DNA of 64,000 bases from Mycolicibacterium sp. P9-64 (lineage in GTDB: Bacteria > Actinomycetota > Actinomycetes > Mycobacteriales > Mycobacteriaceae): positions 434,001 through 498,000 of the forward strand of contig NZ_NPKO01000005.1 in the NCBI RefSeq assembly GCF_008329605.1, read 5' to 3'. Positions 7,549-16,499 of the stretch are shown in pieces. Position 1 is the stretch's first letter, and each line of letters begins with the position of its first letter. A program made the translations under genes and the position numbers. The notes under the pieces were generated by a model. It had not been told where the DNA came from. It did not search any database and worked only from the letters and a program-made list of their open reading frames with translations.

Positions 7549-8522
7549 TGACGCTTACTGCTGATACAGGCACCCCGGCTGCCGACGCCGGTGTAGCCGA
7601 ACGGGTCCGCAAGATCCGGGAGGCGCAGGACACCGGCGTGAGCCGCGCCGAGGGATGGCGCCGGCGAGGGCCACTGCTGCCCGCACTGATCTTCATGATC
7701 GCGGTCACGCAGGTACCGTTCCTGTTCACCCTGTACTACTCGACGCTGTCGTGGAACCTGGTCCGTCCAGGGTCACGGCAATTCGTGGGGCTGAACAACT
7801 ACATCAACGTGGTCCAGGACAGCCAGTTCTGGTCGGTGGCCGGCAATACCGTGATCCTCATCGTCGGGGTGGTGTTGATCTCCGCAGCGCTCGGCTTGGG
7901 GATCGCACTGCTGCTGGACCGAGCATTCCTCGGGCGCGGCGCCGTCAGGACGCTGTTGATCACACCGTTCCTGATCACACCCGTTGCGGGAGCGTTGATC
8001 TGGAAGACGACGATCCTCGACCCCAACAACGGCATCCTCAACTGGGTGCTGTCGCTGGTGGGGATCGGCCCGGTGGACTGGATCGGTCAGTTCCCGCTGG
8101 CGATGGTGATGGTCGAATTGATCTGGCAGTGGACGCCGTTCATGATGCTGTTGATCCTGGCGGGTCTGACGTCGATGCCTCGTGACCAGCTCGAGGCGGG
8201 CCGGGTCGATGGTGCTACTGCGTTCCAGCTCTTCCGCGAGTTGACGCTGCCCCACCTTCGGCGGTTCATCGAGTTGGGCGTCGTGCTCGGCGCGGTCTAC
8301 CTGGTCAACACGTTCGACGCAATCTTCATGATGACCCAGGGTGGACCGGGCGTCGCCAGCGCCAACCTGCCGTTCTACATCTATCAGCGTGCGTTCCTCG
8401 GCTTCGACATGGGCCAGGCCGCAGCCATGGGCGTGGTTGTCGTCATCTTCACGATGATCATCGCCAGCTTCGCGCTCCGCTTGATCTTCAAATCGTTCTC
8501 CGGCAAGGAAGAGGCGGCCTAG
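7548..8522 (+). CDS. Sugar ABC transporter permease, MalF type
   Basis: The 324-residue membrane protein has six predicted helices and the EAA loop that docks on the ATPase (EAGRVDGATAFQLFRELTLP). ATG 7548 overlaps the stop of the binding-protein gene, and AGGAG (7539-7543) lies just before it; a GTG three bases earlier is the alternative. It pairs with the second permease, which starts two bases after its stop. The extended N terminus before the first helix is common in MalF-type subunits. Confidence 0.93.
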   Translation: MTLTADTGTPAADAGVAERVRKIREAQDTGVSRAEGWRRRGPLLPALIFMIAVTQVPFLFTLYYSTLSWNLVRPGSRQFVGLNNYINVVQDSQFWSVAGNTVILIVGVVLISAALGLGIALLLDRAFLGRGAVRTLLITPFLITPVAGALIWKTTILDPNNGILNWVLSLVGIGPVDWIGQFPLAMVMVELIWQWTPFMMLLILAGLTSMPRDQLEAGRVDGATAFQLFRELTLPHLRRFIELGVVLGAVYLVNTFDAIFMMTQGGPGVASANLPFYIYQRAFLGFDMGQAAAMGVVVVIFTMIIASFALRLIFKSFSGKEEAA

Positions 8523-8524
8523 AC

Positions 8525-9409
8525 ATGACTGCTCCACGGTTGGCTGACAACACAGCAAGAACCACGGCGACAACAGACACCGCACCCGTCCGGAAGAAGA
8601 AGTCCAAGAAGTTCAGCCCGTGGGGCGTAGTCGCGTGGCTGGTCGGGATCGGGTTCTTCTTCCCGGTGTTCTGGATGGTGCTGACGTCGTTCAAGCAGGA
8701 GAGTGACGCGGCGACCAATCCGCCGAAACTGTTCTTCGTTCCGACACTGGACCAGTACGCCGCGGTCTTCAACCAGGGCATCGGGCCCGCGATGCTGAAC
8801 TCGGTGTTCGCCACCGGCATGTCGACGATCCTGGTGCTGCTGTTGGGCGTACCCGCCGCGTTCGCATTGTCGCTGCGGCCCGTCCGCAAGACCTCGGACG
8901 CGTTGTTCTTCTTCATGAGCACCAAGATGTTGCCCGTCGTCGCGGCGATCCTGCCGCTGTACGTGATCGTGTCCAACATCGGTCTACTGGACAACATCTG
9001 GGCCCTGGTCATCCTCTACACCTCGATGAACCTGCCGATCGCGGTCTGGATGATGCGCTCGTTCTTCCTCGAAGTGCCAGGCGAACTCCTCGAGGCCGCC
9101 AGCCTGGACGGTGCCAGCCTGTGGCGGTCGGTGCGCGAGGTGATCCTTCCGTTGGTCTCTCCTGGCATCGCAGCCACCGCGTTGATCTGCGTGATCTTCG
9201 CGTGGAACGAGTTCTTCCTCGCGGTGAACCTGACCGCGGTGAACGCCCAGACGATGCCGGTCTACCTCGTCGGCTTCATCGCCGGTGAGGGTCAGTACTG
9301 GGCCGTGTTGTCGGCGGCCGCAACGATGGCGGCCCTCCCCGTGATCCTGTGCGGCTGGTTCGCGCAGAACAAGCTGGTGCGCGGGCTTTCGTTCGGCGCA
9401 ATCAAGTAG
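8525..9409 (+). CDS. Sugar ABC transporter permease, MalG type
   Basis: This 294-residue inner-membrane protein is the second channel subunit. After a basic cytoplasmic start (RKKKSKKFS) come six helices. The EAA motif reads EAASLDGASLWRSVREVILP. MalG-type subunits pair with MalF types to form the substrate path. The gene lies between the first permease and the ATPase in one operon, with a 53-bp gap before the ATPase. Confidence 0.93.
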   Translation: MTAPRLADNTARTTATTDTAPVRKKKSKKFSPWGVVAWLVGIGFFFPVFWMVLTSFKQESDAATNPPKLFFVPTLDQYAAVFNQGIGPAMLNSVFATGMSTILVLLLGVPAAFALSLRPVRKTSDALFFFMSTKMLPVVAAILPLYVIVSNIGLLDNIWALVILYTSMNLPIAVWMMRSFFLEVPGELLEAASLDGASLWRSVREVILPLVSPGIAATALICVIFAWNEFFLAVNLTAVNAQTMPVYLVGFIAGEGQYWAVLSAAATMAALPVILCGWFAQNKLVRGLSFGAIK

Positions 9410-9462
9410 ACGACCCCCTTCCACAGACAAGACAAAGACGAGAGAAGGCTAGGTAAATCAAA

Positions 9463-10542
9463 ATGGCTGCTATCACCTACAAGAACGCCTCTTGCATCTA
9501 CGAGGGGTCGGACAAGCTCGCGGTGGACAACCTCAACCTCGACATCCAGGACGGCGAGTTCATCGTCCTGGTTGGGCCGTCCGGTTCTGGCAAGAGCACC
9601 GCGCTGCGCATGCTCGCAGGCCTCGAGGACATCGATGAAGGGTCGATCGAGATCGGCGGCAAGGACATGACGGGTGTCCCGTCCAAGGACCGGGACATCG
9701 CGATGGTGTTCCAGAACTACGCGCTGTACCCGAACAAGACGGTCGCCGAGAACATGGGCTTCGCGCTGAAGCTGCGCGGGGTGTCGGCCGAGGAGCGACG
9801 CAAGAAGGTCGAGGAGGCCGCCAAAGTCCTCGACCTGACCGAGCACCTGGATCGCAAGCCTGCCAAGCTCTCTGGCGGTCAGCGGCAGCGCGTCGCGATG
9901 GGGCGCGCGATCGTGCGCGAGCCGCAGGTGTTCTGCATGGACGAGCCGCTGTCCAACCTCGACGCCAAGCTGCGCGTGCAAACCCGCACCCAGATCGCCG
10001 CTCTGCAACGCCGGCTGGGCACCACCACCGTCTACGTCACCCACGATCAGGTCGAGGCGATGACGATGGGTGACCGGGTGGCCGTGTTGCGCTTCGGGAA
10101 GCTGCAGCAGTTCGCCTCGCCCAACGAGCTCTACGACCGGCCGGCCAACGCGTTCGTCGCGGGCTTCATCGGTTCGCCCGCAATGAATCTGGTGACCCTG
10201 CCGGTCACCTCCGACGGCGTCAAGATCGGTGACTCGACGCTGGAACTCGAGCGTGACAATCTGACCAAGCTGAGCGAGGCGGGCCTGTCGGAGGTCACCT
10301 TCGGGATTCGGCCCGAGCAACTCGAGCTCACGGACTCGGGTGGGGTAGAGGTCGTCGTCGACCTGGTGGAGGACCTCGGCAGCGAGGCCTACGTGTACAC
10401 GCACGCGAGCTCCGGCGTCGAACTGGTGGCGCGCTGCAATCCGCGCAGGGCGCCGAAGCTGGCTGACACCGTGCGGCTGCATCGGGCTCCCGAAGGCGTT
10501 GTGCACCTGTTCCATCCGCAATCCGGCGAGCGCATCAACTGA
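9463..10542 (+). CDS. Sugar ABC transporter ATP-binding protein, MsmK/UgpC type
   Basis: The 359-residue ATPase energises the importer. The Walker A motif GPSGSGKST is at 38-46, the signature LSGGQ at 136-140, the Walker B motif VFCMDEP at 156-162 and the switch THDQ at 193-196. The C-terminal third forms the regulatory beta-barrel domain of the MalK subfamily. MsmK/UgpC-type ATPases can serve several importers. It is the last transport gene of the operon, followed after two bases by the DUF4032 gene. Confidence 0.95.
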   Translation: MAAITYKNASCIYEGSDKLAVDNLNLDIQDGEFIVLVGPSGSGKSTALRMLAGLEDIDEGSIEIGGKDMTGVPSKDRDIAMVFQNYALYPNKTVAENMGFALKLRGVSAEERRKKVEEAAKVLDLTEHLDRKPAKLSGGQRQRVAMGRAIVREPQVFCMDEPLSNLDAKLRVQTRTQIAALQRRLGTTTVYVTHDQVEAMTMGDRVAVLRFGKLQQFASPNELYDRPANAFVAGFIGSPAMNLVTLPVTSDGVKIGDSTLELERDNLTKLSEAGLSEVTFGIRPEQLELTDSGGVEVVVDLVEDLGSEAYVYTHASSGVELVARCNPRRAPKLADTVRLHRAPEGVVHLFHPQSGERIN

Positions 10543-10544
10543 GC

Positions 10545-11813
10545 ATGCGCGCGCCGGAGCTCCGGCTCCGTGCACCGACTCCTGGCCTTCTCGCGCTCCC
10601 GTGGGATCGCCCGTTGTCGGACTGGATCGTCCCGGAGGTGCCGCTGCGCGACATCGCGGTCGGGCCCAGCCGTCACCTGGTGAAGTTCGTCGACGCCGAT
10701 GAACAGCTGTGGGCCGTCAAGGACATGCCGCCGCGGTTGGCGATCAAGGAGTACGACGTCCTGCGCAGGCTCGAGGACATGGGGCTGCCCGCGGTACGTC
10801 CTGCGGGGTTGGTACTGCAGCCCGAGTTCGACACCGCGATCCTGGTGACCCGCTACCTCGAGGGGTCTTGGCAATACCGTCGCTTGTTCATGCGCCTGCC
10901 GCCCGACGAGCCCAAGCACCGCGCGCGGTTGTTCGACGCGATGGCCGGGCTGATGGTCGAGCTCCACCGCCACGGCGTCTTCTGGGGTGACTGCTCGCTG
11001 GCGAACACGCTGTTCTCCCGCGACGGCCAATCGCTACAGGCGTGGCTGGTGGACGCCGAAACATCCGAAGTGCACCCGTCTTTGAGCCGGGGGCAGCGCC
11101 AACACGACCTCGAGATCCTGGTGGAGAACGTGGCGATGGGCATGCTCGATCTCGCGGAGCGGCTGGGCAGTTCGGAGGAGTTGCAGGCCACGCTGATCGG
11201 CGAGGCCGAGCACATCCAGGTCCGATACGACACGTTGTGGGAGACACTGCATGCCGAGCCGGTGTTCGGCTTCAACGACCGCTACCGCGTCGAGGGGACC
11301 ATTCGGCGCCTCAACGAACTCGGGTTCGCCGTCGACGAACTCTCGATGCAGCCGGTCAGCGCGAGTCCTGACCAGTTCCGGGTCAACGTCGCCGTGGGCG
11401 ACCGGCGCTATCACGCTCAGCGGCTACGGGATCTCACCGGCCTGGACGTCGGTGAGGGTCAGGCTCGCATCCTGCTCGGTGACCTGCACGCCTATCAGGC
11501 GCAGTTGTGCCGGGAGGTCGGTCACGACGTCGACGAGTCGACCGCCGCCCAGCTGTGGGTCATCGAGGTGCTGAGGCCCTATCAACAGTTGGCGCACGAC
11601 GCAGTGCACCACGCAGGCACCGCCATTCAGGCGTACTGCGATCTGCTCGAAGTGCGCTGGTTGCTCAGCGAGCAAGCCGGTCAGGATGTTGGCACCAACA
11701 AAGCGCTTGCCGCACTTGCCCGTAACGTCATCCCCAACGACTCCGCAGCGAAGCTGGCCATCGCCGAGGTACCGACCGCGCCGTTCTCGGTGCTGGAAGC
11801 CGACGATGACTAG
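10545..11813 (+). CDS. DUF4032 protein with kinase-like fold
   Basis: This 422-residue protein matches the actinobacterial DUF4032 family, for which I know no proven function. It has features of an aminoglycoside- or lipopolysaccharide-kinase-like fold: a possible nucleotide lysine in LWAVKD (about 55-60), a catalytic-loop-like HRHGVFWGDCSLANTLF (Asp149, Asn154), and a metal-binding-like Asp in WLVDAE (170). The second half is the family-specific domain. It starts two bases after the ABC ATPase gene, so it is almost certainly co-transcribed. A sugar kinase or regulatory kinase tied to polyol import is possible; this is inference. Confidence 0.8.
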   Translation: MRAPELRLRAPTPGLLALPWDRPLSDWIVPEVPLRDIAVGPSRHLVKFVDADEQLWAVKDMPPRLAIKEYDVLRRLEDMGLPAVRPAGLVLQPEFDTAILVTRYLEGSWQYRRLFMRLPPDEPKHRARLFDAMAGLMVELHRHGVFWGDCSLANTLFSRDGQSLQAWLVDAETSEVHPSLSRGQRQHDLEILVENVAMGMLDLAERLGSSEELQATLIGEAEHIQVRYDTLWETLHAEPVFGFNDRYRVEGTIRRLNELGFAVDELSMQPVSASPDQFRVNVAVGDRRYHAQRLRDLTGLDVGEGQARILLGDLHAYQAQLCREVGHDVDESTAAQLWVIEVLRPYQQLAHDAVHHAGTAIQAYCDLLEVRWLLSEQAGQDVGTNKALAALARNVIPNDSAAKLAIAEVPTAPFSVLEADDD

Positions 11814-11819
11814 CGCCGC

Positions 11820-12308
11820 TCATGGTTGAGGGTAGGGGTCCAGTTCGCGCATCCGGTTCAGATGAGCCTTCTGCAGCTCGTCCGTACGGGTGAGGAAGCC
11901 GACGATCAAGTCGATCTCCGCTGCGTTGTAATAACGCAACAACATCTTGCCGCCCTGATCGAGCAGCGGGGAGACGAGCTCCGAGATGCGGCGAGACGCA
12001 AGATCGGTCGCCAACACGATGACTCGGCGACGGTCGGTCGGATGTAGCGTCCGGGTGACGTAACCCAGCTTCTCCAAACGGTTGAGCACGATCGTGGTGC
12101 CGGCGGCGGTGAGACCGAGCCGGTCGGCCAGAAGTCCCGGCGTCGTGAACTTCTCGCCCGCCAGGAGGATGATTTCCAGCGCACGTCGGTCCGTCTGGTT
12201 GACGCCGAGCACCCTCACCAATTCGCGCGCCATGTCATCGACGGATCCATGAAGCGATTCCAGAGTTCGCTTCAGGACTACGGCGACCCGAGCGAGTTCG
12301 GTTGGCAT
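11820..12308 (-). CDS. MarR-family transcriptional regulator
   Basis: The 162-residue protein has the winged helix of MarR regulators: TTPGLLADRLGLTAAGTTIV for the recognition region, and the wing LGYVTRTLHPTDRRRVIVLA with the conserved D-x-R-R. Such proteins usually repress their own gene and a neighbour and respond to small phenolic or hydrophobic ligands. It is convergent with the DUF4032 gene (six-base gap) and divergent from the P450 gene across a 520-bp spacer, so the P450 is the likelier target. Confidence 0.9.
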   Translation of the reverse strand: MPTELARVAVVLKRTLESLHGSVDDMARELVRVLGVNQTDRRALEIILLAGEKFTTPGLLADRLGLTAAGTTIVLNRLEKLGYVTRTLHPTDRRRVIVLATDLASRRISELVSPLLDQGGKMLLRYYNAAEIDLIVGFLTRTDELQKAHLNRMRELDPYPQP

Positions 12309-12829
12309 CGGACGAAAGCCCTCCCCACCTGGGCTTGACCCCGCTTGGTCGATATGGGGTCAGGCGGTCTGTGCCGACTGCGCGAGTCGGTTCTCCCTGT
12401 CACGGGCTGAGCATGGCGACGGTCGAGCGGCCGTCGCGGCGATTATCGACCCTTTCGTTTGAATTGTCGATGGCAATATTTGCCGCTTCGCCAACCGGCA
12501 ACACGCGATGGAAGTGCATGCAGGTTTCGATGTGGCACAGAAGATTTTGGCTGCAGCACTTGGCCAACACCCGCGCCGTCGACCCAACGACCACGTTCGA
12601 CGGACAGCGACCCGCGCCTGCGATGAGTCGGCATTCCAGCCAACTGCAGTTGGAGGGTGCAATCGTCCCATTTGGGAGCTTACCGGTGACCGTCGATGCT
12701 GTGCCGTGACGGCGACGGCGGACATCCCGCTTTTCGTGCCCCTACAGGACATATTCTGACGATTTCCTCAGAACTCTTGACTGATGCTATCGGCATGTGT
12801 GATGGTTTCGTCACCTTTAGGAGGTTGTG
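12309..12829. other. Long spacer between MarR and P450 genes, no supported gene
   Basis: No reading frame here looks like a protein family, and the open frames lack codon bias and ribosome binding sites. The stretch is less GC-rich than its surroundings. GGCAATATTTGCC (12472-12484) is a 13-bp palindrome and a possible operator. A TTGACT at 12777-12782 may be a -35 box for the P450 gene, though no good -10 follows. AGGAGG at 12819-12824 is the P450 ribosome binding site. Confidence 0.6.
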
Positions 12830-14017
12830 ATGATGCGCGCCATCGGCATCCCGGCGTACAAGCCCGACATCTACGCCGCCGACGCCATCGTTGGCCCCTA
12901 CCCGTACTACGAGGAGATGCGTCGCCTGGGTCCTGTGGTGTGGCTGACGAAGCAGAAGGTGTACGCCCTGCCGCGCTATGCCGAGTGCAAGGCGGTGCTG
13001 CGCGATGACAAGAATTTCGGTTCGGGTCAGGGAGTCGCACTCAACCGGCTCACCAACCGACTGTCCCGCGGCACCACCCTCAACAGCGATGGCGCCGAAC
13101 ATGATCAGCGCCGCAAGCTGGTCGCACACCGGATGTTGCCACGTGCGCTGCGATCGATAAGCGACAGCGTCGACGCGGCCGCCGCGGACGTCGTCGACGC
13201 AGCTCTGCACAAGGGCGACGTTGATGGTGTACTCGACCTGGCCGCAGCGTTGCCGCTGGCGGTGGTGCCGGATCTCATCGGCTGGCCACATGACCAACGC
13301 GATCACCTCATCGAGTGGGGCGGAGCGACGTTCGACATCCTCGGGCCGCTCAATTGGCGAGCCATCAAGGCGATGCCCAACGCCTTCCGGATGCTGCGCT
13401 TCGCCCGCCGCGTCGTACGGGACCGCACCGTCCTCGAAGGGAGCTTGGCATACGAACTCTTGGCTGCCGCCGATGAAGGCAAGCTGTCGCACGACGAATG
13501 TCCGCCTCTCATCGTTGACTACATCGCGCCGTCGCTCGACACCACGATGAGCGCCATCTCAAATGCCTTGTACCTGTTCGCCACTCACCCGGAGCAGTGG
13601 CAACTCCTCAAGGATGAACCGAACCTGATGTCGAACGCGATCAACGAAGTCGTGCGGTACGAGCCACCGCTTCGTGCCTTCGCCCGTTCGGTCGATCAGC
13701 AGACTGCGATTGGCGGCGTCACCATTCCCGCCGGCGCCCGGGTGCTCGTCATGTACGCCTCGGCCAACCGTGACGAACGCGAATGGGACGAGCCCGCGGT
13801 ATTCGACATCCGCCGCGACGCCGGGAGGCAAATCGGATTCGGGCAGGGCGCTCATGCCTGCGCCGGTCAAGGATTGGCGCGTCTGGAGACCACGGCCATA
13901 CTGCGCGCGCTGTCTGAGCGGGTGGACCGCATCGAGCTGACCGGCGACCCGATGTGGGCGATCAACAACATCATCCACCGTCACGAGCGGTTACCCCTCA
14001 AGTTGATTCCCACCTAG
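12830..14017 (+). CDS. Cytochrome P450
   Basis: The 395-residue protein is a soluble bacterial P450 monooxygenase. The haem-binding loop reads GFGQGAHACAG with the Cys ligand near residue 345. The K-helix ExxR motif is NEVVRYEPP, and the I-helix region is APSLDTT, where the usual acid-Thr pair appears as Asp-Thr. The start is one of two tandem ATGs (12830 or 12833), five to eight bases after AGGAGG. No ferredoxin or reductase gene is adjacent, so electrons must come from elsewhere. The substrate is unknown; control by the divergent MarR gene is plausible. Confidence 0.94.
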   Translation: MMRAIGIPAYKPDIYAADAIVGPYPYYEEMRRLGPVVWLTKQKVYALPRYAECKAVLRDDKNFGSGQGVALNRLTNRLSRGTTLNSDGAEHDQRRKLVAHRMLPRALRSISDSVDAAAADVVDAALHKGDVDGVLDLAAALPLAVVPDLIGWPHDQRDHLIEWGGATFDILGPLNWRAIKAMPNAFRMLRFARRVVRDRTVLEGSLAYELLAAADEGKLSHDECPPLIVDYIAPSLDTTMSAISNALYLFATHPEQWQLLKDEPNLMSNAINEVVRYEPPLRAFARSVDQQTAIGGVTIPAGARVLVMYASANRDEREWDEPAVFDIRRDAGRQIGFGQGAHACAGQGLARLETTAILRALSERVDRIELTGDPMWAINNIIHRHERLPLKLIPT

Positions 14018-14115
14018 CCAACTGGCTGCGCCGTTCGTGAAAGTGCTGTCACGGCGGTGGGCGCGCCGCACACACCGTCGTCATAGTCCAACGCAGTGGC
14101 ACGTAATACCGTGAG

Positions 14116-16416
14116 GTGGTGGAGCGTTACGAGCGGGTGCGGTTGACCAACCCTGACAAGGTGCTCTACCCAGCGACGGGCACCACCAAGGCCGAGATCT
14201 TCGAGTACTACGTCGCGATCGCCGACGTGATGTTGCCGCACATCGCCGGTCGACCCGTCACCCGAAAGCGCTGGCCGAACGGCGTCGAACAGCCCGCGTT
14301 CTTCGAGAAGCAACTGGCATCCTCGGCGCCGGACTGGCTGCACCGTGGCTCGATCACGCACAAGTCGGGCACCACTACCTACCCGATCATCGACACCAGG
14401 GAGGGCCTGGCCTGGATCGCGCAGCAGGCCGCGCTCGAGGTGCACGTGCCACAGTGGCGATTCGTGGGTAGTGACACCGATCCCGGACCGGCGACGCGCA
14501 TCGTGTTCGACCTCGATCCCGGCGAGGGCGTGACGATGCCCCAACTCAGCGAAGTCGCCAGCGCGGTCAGGGAGTTGATGAGCGACATCGGGTTGGAGAC
14601 GTACCCGCTGACCAGTGGCAGCAAGGGCGTGCACCTCTACGTACCGCTGGCCGATCCGATCAGCTCGCACGGCGCGTCGGTGTTGGCGCGCAGGGTGGCG
14701 CAACAGCTGGAGAAGGCGATGCCGACGTTGGTCACCGCCACCATGACCCGAAGCCTGCGTGACGGAAAGGTGTTCCTGGACTGGAGTCAGAACAGTTCGG
14801 CCAAGACCACGATTGCGCCGTACTCGATGCGCGGCAGGGATCAGCCGACCGTGGCCGCCCCCCGAACCTGGGCGGAGTTCGAGGATCCCGATCTACGTCA
14901 CCTGCGCTTCGACGAGGTACTAGAGCGTGTCGATCGTGATGGCGACCTGTTCGCCGCGTTCGACGAAAATGCTCCGGTAGCAGACAAACTCACCACCTAC
15001 CGGCGGATGCGCGACCCAGGAAAGACCCCAGAGCCGGTGCCCGCGGAGGCGCCCGCCATGGGAACTCAGGCACGAGGTCGCCGCCGGGGCGGCTCCGGCG
15101 ACCGCTTCGTCATCCAGGAACACCACGCCCGCCGGCTGCACTATGACTTCCGGCTGGAACGCGATGGCGTACTGGTGTCGTGGGCCGTACCGAAGAACCT
15201 GCCTGAGACGACATCGGTCAATCACCTCGCGGTGCACACCGAGGACCACCCGCTGGAGTACGCCACGTTCGAGGGATCGATTCCCAAGGGGGAGTACGGC
15301 GGCGGCAACGTCATCGTCTGGGATAGCGGCACCTACGAGACCGAGAAGTTCCGCGACCACGGTCCCGACGGCCCCGAGAGGGGCGGGGAGGTGATCGTCA
15401 CCCTGCACGGCGCGAAGATCGAGGGACGCTACGCCCTGATCCAGACCGGTGGGAAGAACTGGCTTGCGCACCGGATGAAGGAGCAGGCCAAGTTCTCGTC
15501 GAGGGACATGGCGCCGATGTTGGCGACGCACGGCTCGGTGGAGCGGCTCAACTCCGTGGTGTGGGCATTCGAGGGCAAGTGGGACGGCTACCGACTTCTG
15601 GTCAACGCCGACCACGGGGCACTCGAATTGCGCTCGCGCAGTGGCCGTGACGTCACCCGCGAGTTCCCCCAGCTCGAAGCGTTGGCCGCGGATCTAGCAG
15701 ACCATCAGGTCATCCTCGACGGGGAGGTCGTCGCGCTCGACGAGACCGGCGTACCGAGCTTTGGCGCGATGCAGAACCGTGGAGCGGGAGCCAACATCGA
15801 GTTCTGGGCCTTCGACGTGCTGCAGCTGGACGGGCGACCCCTGCTGCGCGCCAAGTATTCCGACCGCAGACGCATCCTCGAGGCGCTGGCCGACGGTGGT
15901 GGTTTGATCGTTCCCGAGCAGATCCCGGGCGACGGTGCCGAGGCGTTGGAGTACGCAAGGTCGAAACGGTGGGAAGGCGTGGTCGCCAAGAAGCGAGACT
16001 CCACCTACCAGCCGGGGCGGCGTTCGCAGTCGTGGATCAAGGACAAGCTCTGGCTGACCCAGGAGGTCGTCATCGGTGGATGGCGGGCCGGTGAGGGCGG
16101 CCGTACCAGCGGCATCGGTGCGCTGCTGGTCGGTGTGCCGGGTGAAGGTGGCCTGGACTTCGCGGGCCGCGTCGGAACCGGCTTCACCGAGAAGGATCTC
16201 GCGAAGTTGAAGGATGTATTGGAACCGTTGCGCACCAAGGAGTCTCCCTTCACCAAGCGGCTAACGGGGCTGGACGCGAAGGGCGTGACGTTCGTCGAAC
16301 CGACGTTGGTCGGTGAGGTCCGCTACAGCGAGCGGACATCCGACGGTCGGCTACGTCAACCCAGTTGGCGGGGAATACGGCCGGACAAGTCGCCCGATGA
16401 GGTGGTCTGGGAATGA
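14116..16416 (+). CDS. ligD: Multifunctional ATP-dependent DNA ligase LigD
   Basis: LigD is the polymerase, end-processing enzyme and ligase of bacterial non-homologous end joining and works with Ku. The 766 residues show the mycobacterial order. The polymerase/primase domain (about 1-290) has the metal motif VFDLDP (Asp132, Asp134). The 3'-phosphoesterase domain (about 325-470) has EHHARRLHYDFRLE. The ATP-dependent ligase domain (about 480-766) has the adenylation motif KWDG with Lys488. Length is close to the 759-762 residues of mycobacterial orthologues. Tandem GTG codons at 14116 and 14119 are the candidate starts. The protein is complete. It is convergent with the LuxR-type regulator. 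Confidence 0.97.
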   Translation: MVERYERVRLTNPDKVLYPATGTTKAEIFEYYVAIADVMLPHIAGRPVTRKRWPNGVEQPAFFEKQLASSAPDWLHRGSITHKSGTTTYPIIDTREGLAWIAQQAALEVHVPQWRFVGSDTDPGPATRIVFDLDPGEGVTMPQLSEVASAVRELMSDIGLETYPLTSGSKGVHLYVPLADPISSHGASVLARRVAQQLEKAMPTLVTATMTRSLRDGKVFLDWSQNSSAKTTIAPYSMRGRDQPTVAAPRTWAEFEDPDLRHLRFDEVLERVDRDGDLFAAFDENAPVADKLTTYRRMRDPGKTPEPVPAEAPAMGTQARGRRRGGSGDRFVIQEHHARRLHYDFRLERDGVLVSWAVPKNLPETTSVNHLAVHTEDHPLEYATFEGSIPKGEYGGGNVIVWDSGTYETEKFRDHGPDGPERGGEVIVTLHGAKIEGRYALIQTGGKNWLAHRMKEQAKFSSRDMAPMLATHGSVERLNSVVWAFEGKWDGYRLLVNADHGALELRSRSGRDVTREFPQLEALAADLADHQVILDGEVVALDETGVPSFGAMQNRGAGANIEFWAFDVLQLDGRPLLRAKYSDRRRILEALADGGGLIVPEQIPGDGAEALEYARSKRWEGVVAKKRDSTYQPGRRSQSWIKDKLWLTQEVVIGGWRAGEGGRTSGIGALLVGVPGEGGLDFAGRVGTGFTEKDLAKLKDVLEPLRTKESPFTKRLTGLDAKGVTFVEPTLVGEVRYSERTSDGRLRQPSWRGIRPDKSPDEVVWE

Positions 16417-16499
16417 CGACTGCCAAAGGCATGGTGCACGAATCAATTTGAGAGCTGTGACTGCCGGGCGGCACGCGGCATTCCTGCCGACGTATCACA

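Noticed and set aside
9292..10575. A 427-codon minus-strand open frame
   Set aside because: It is antisense to the ABC ATPase gene, which has all its motifs. The shadow protein is rich in Arg, His and Gly without family features.
12302..12709. A 135-codon plus-strand frame between MarR and P450 genes
   Set aside because: No ribosome binding site, no codon bias and no family resemblance. It also overlaps the MarR start.
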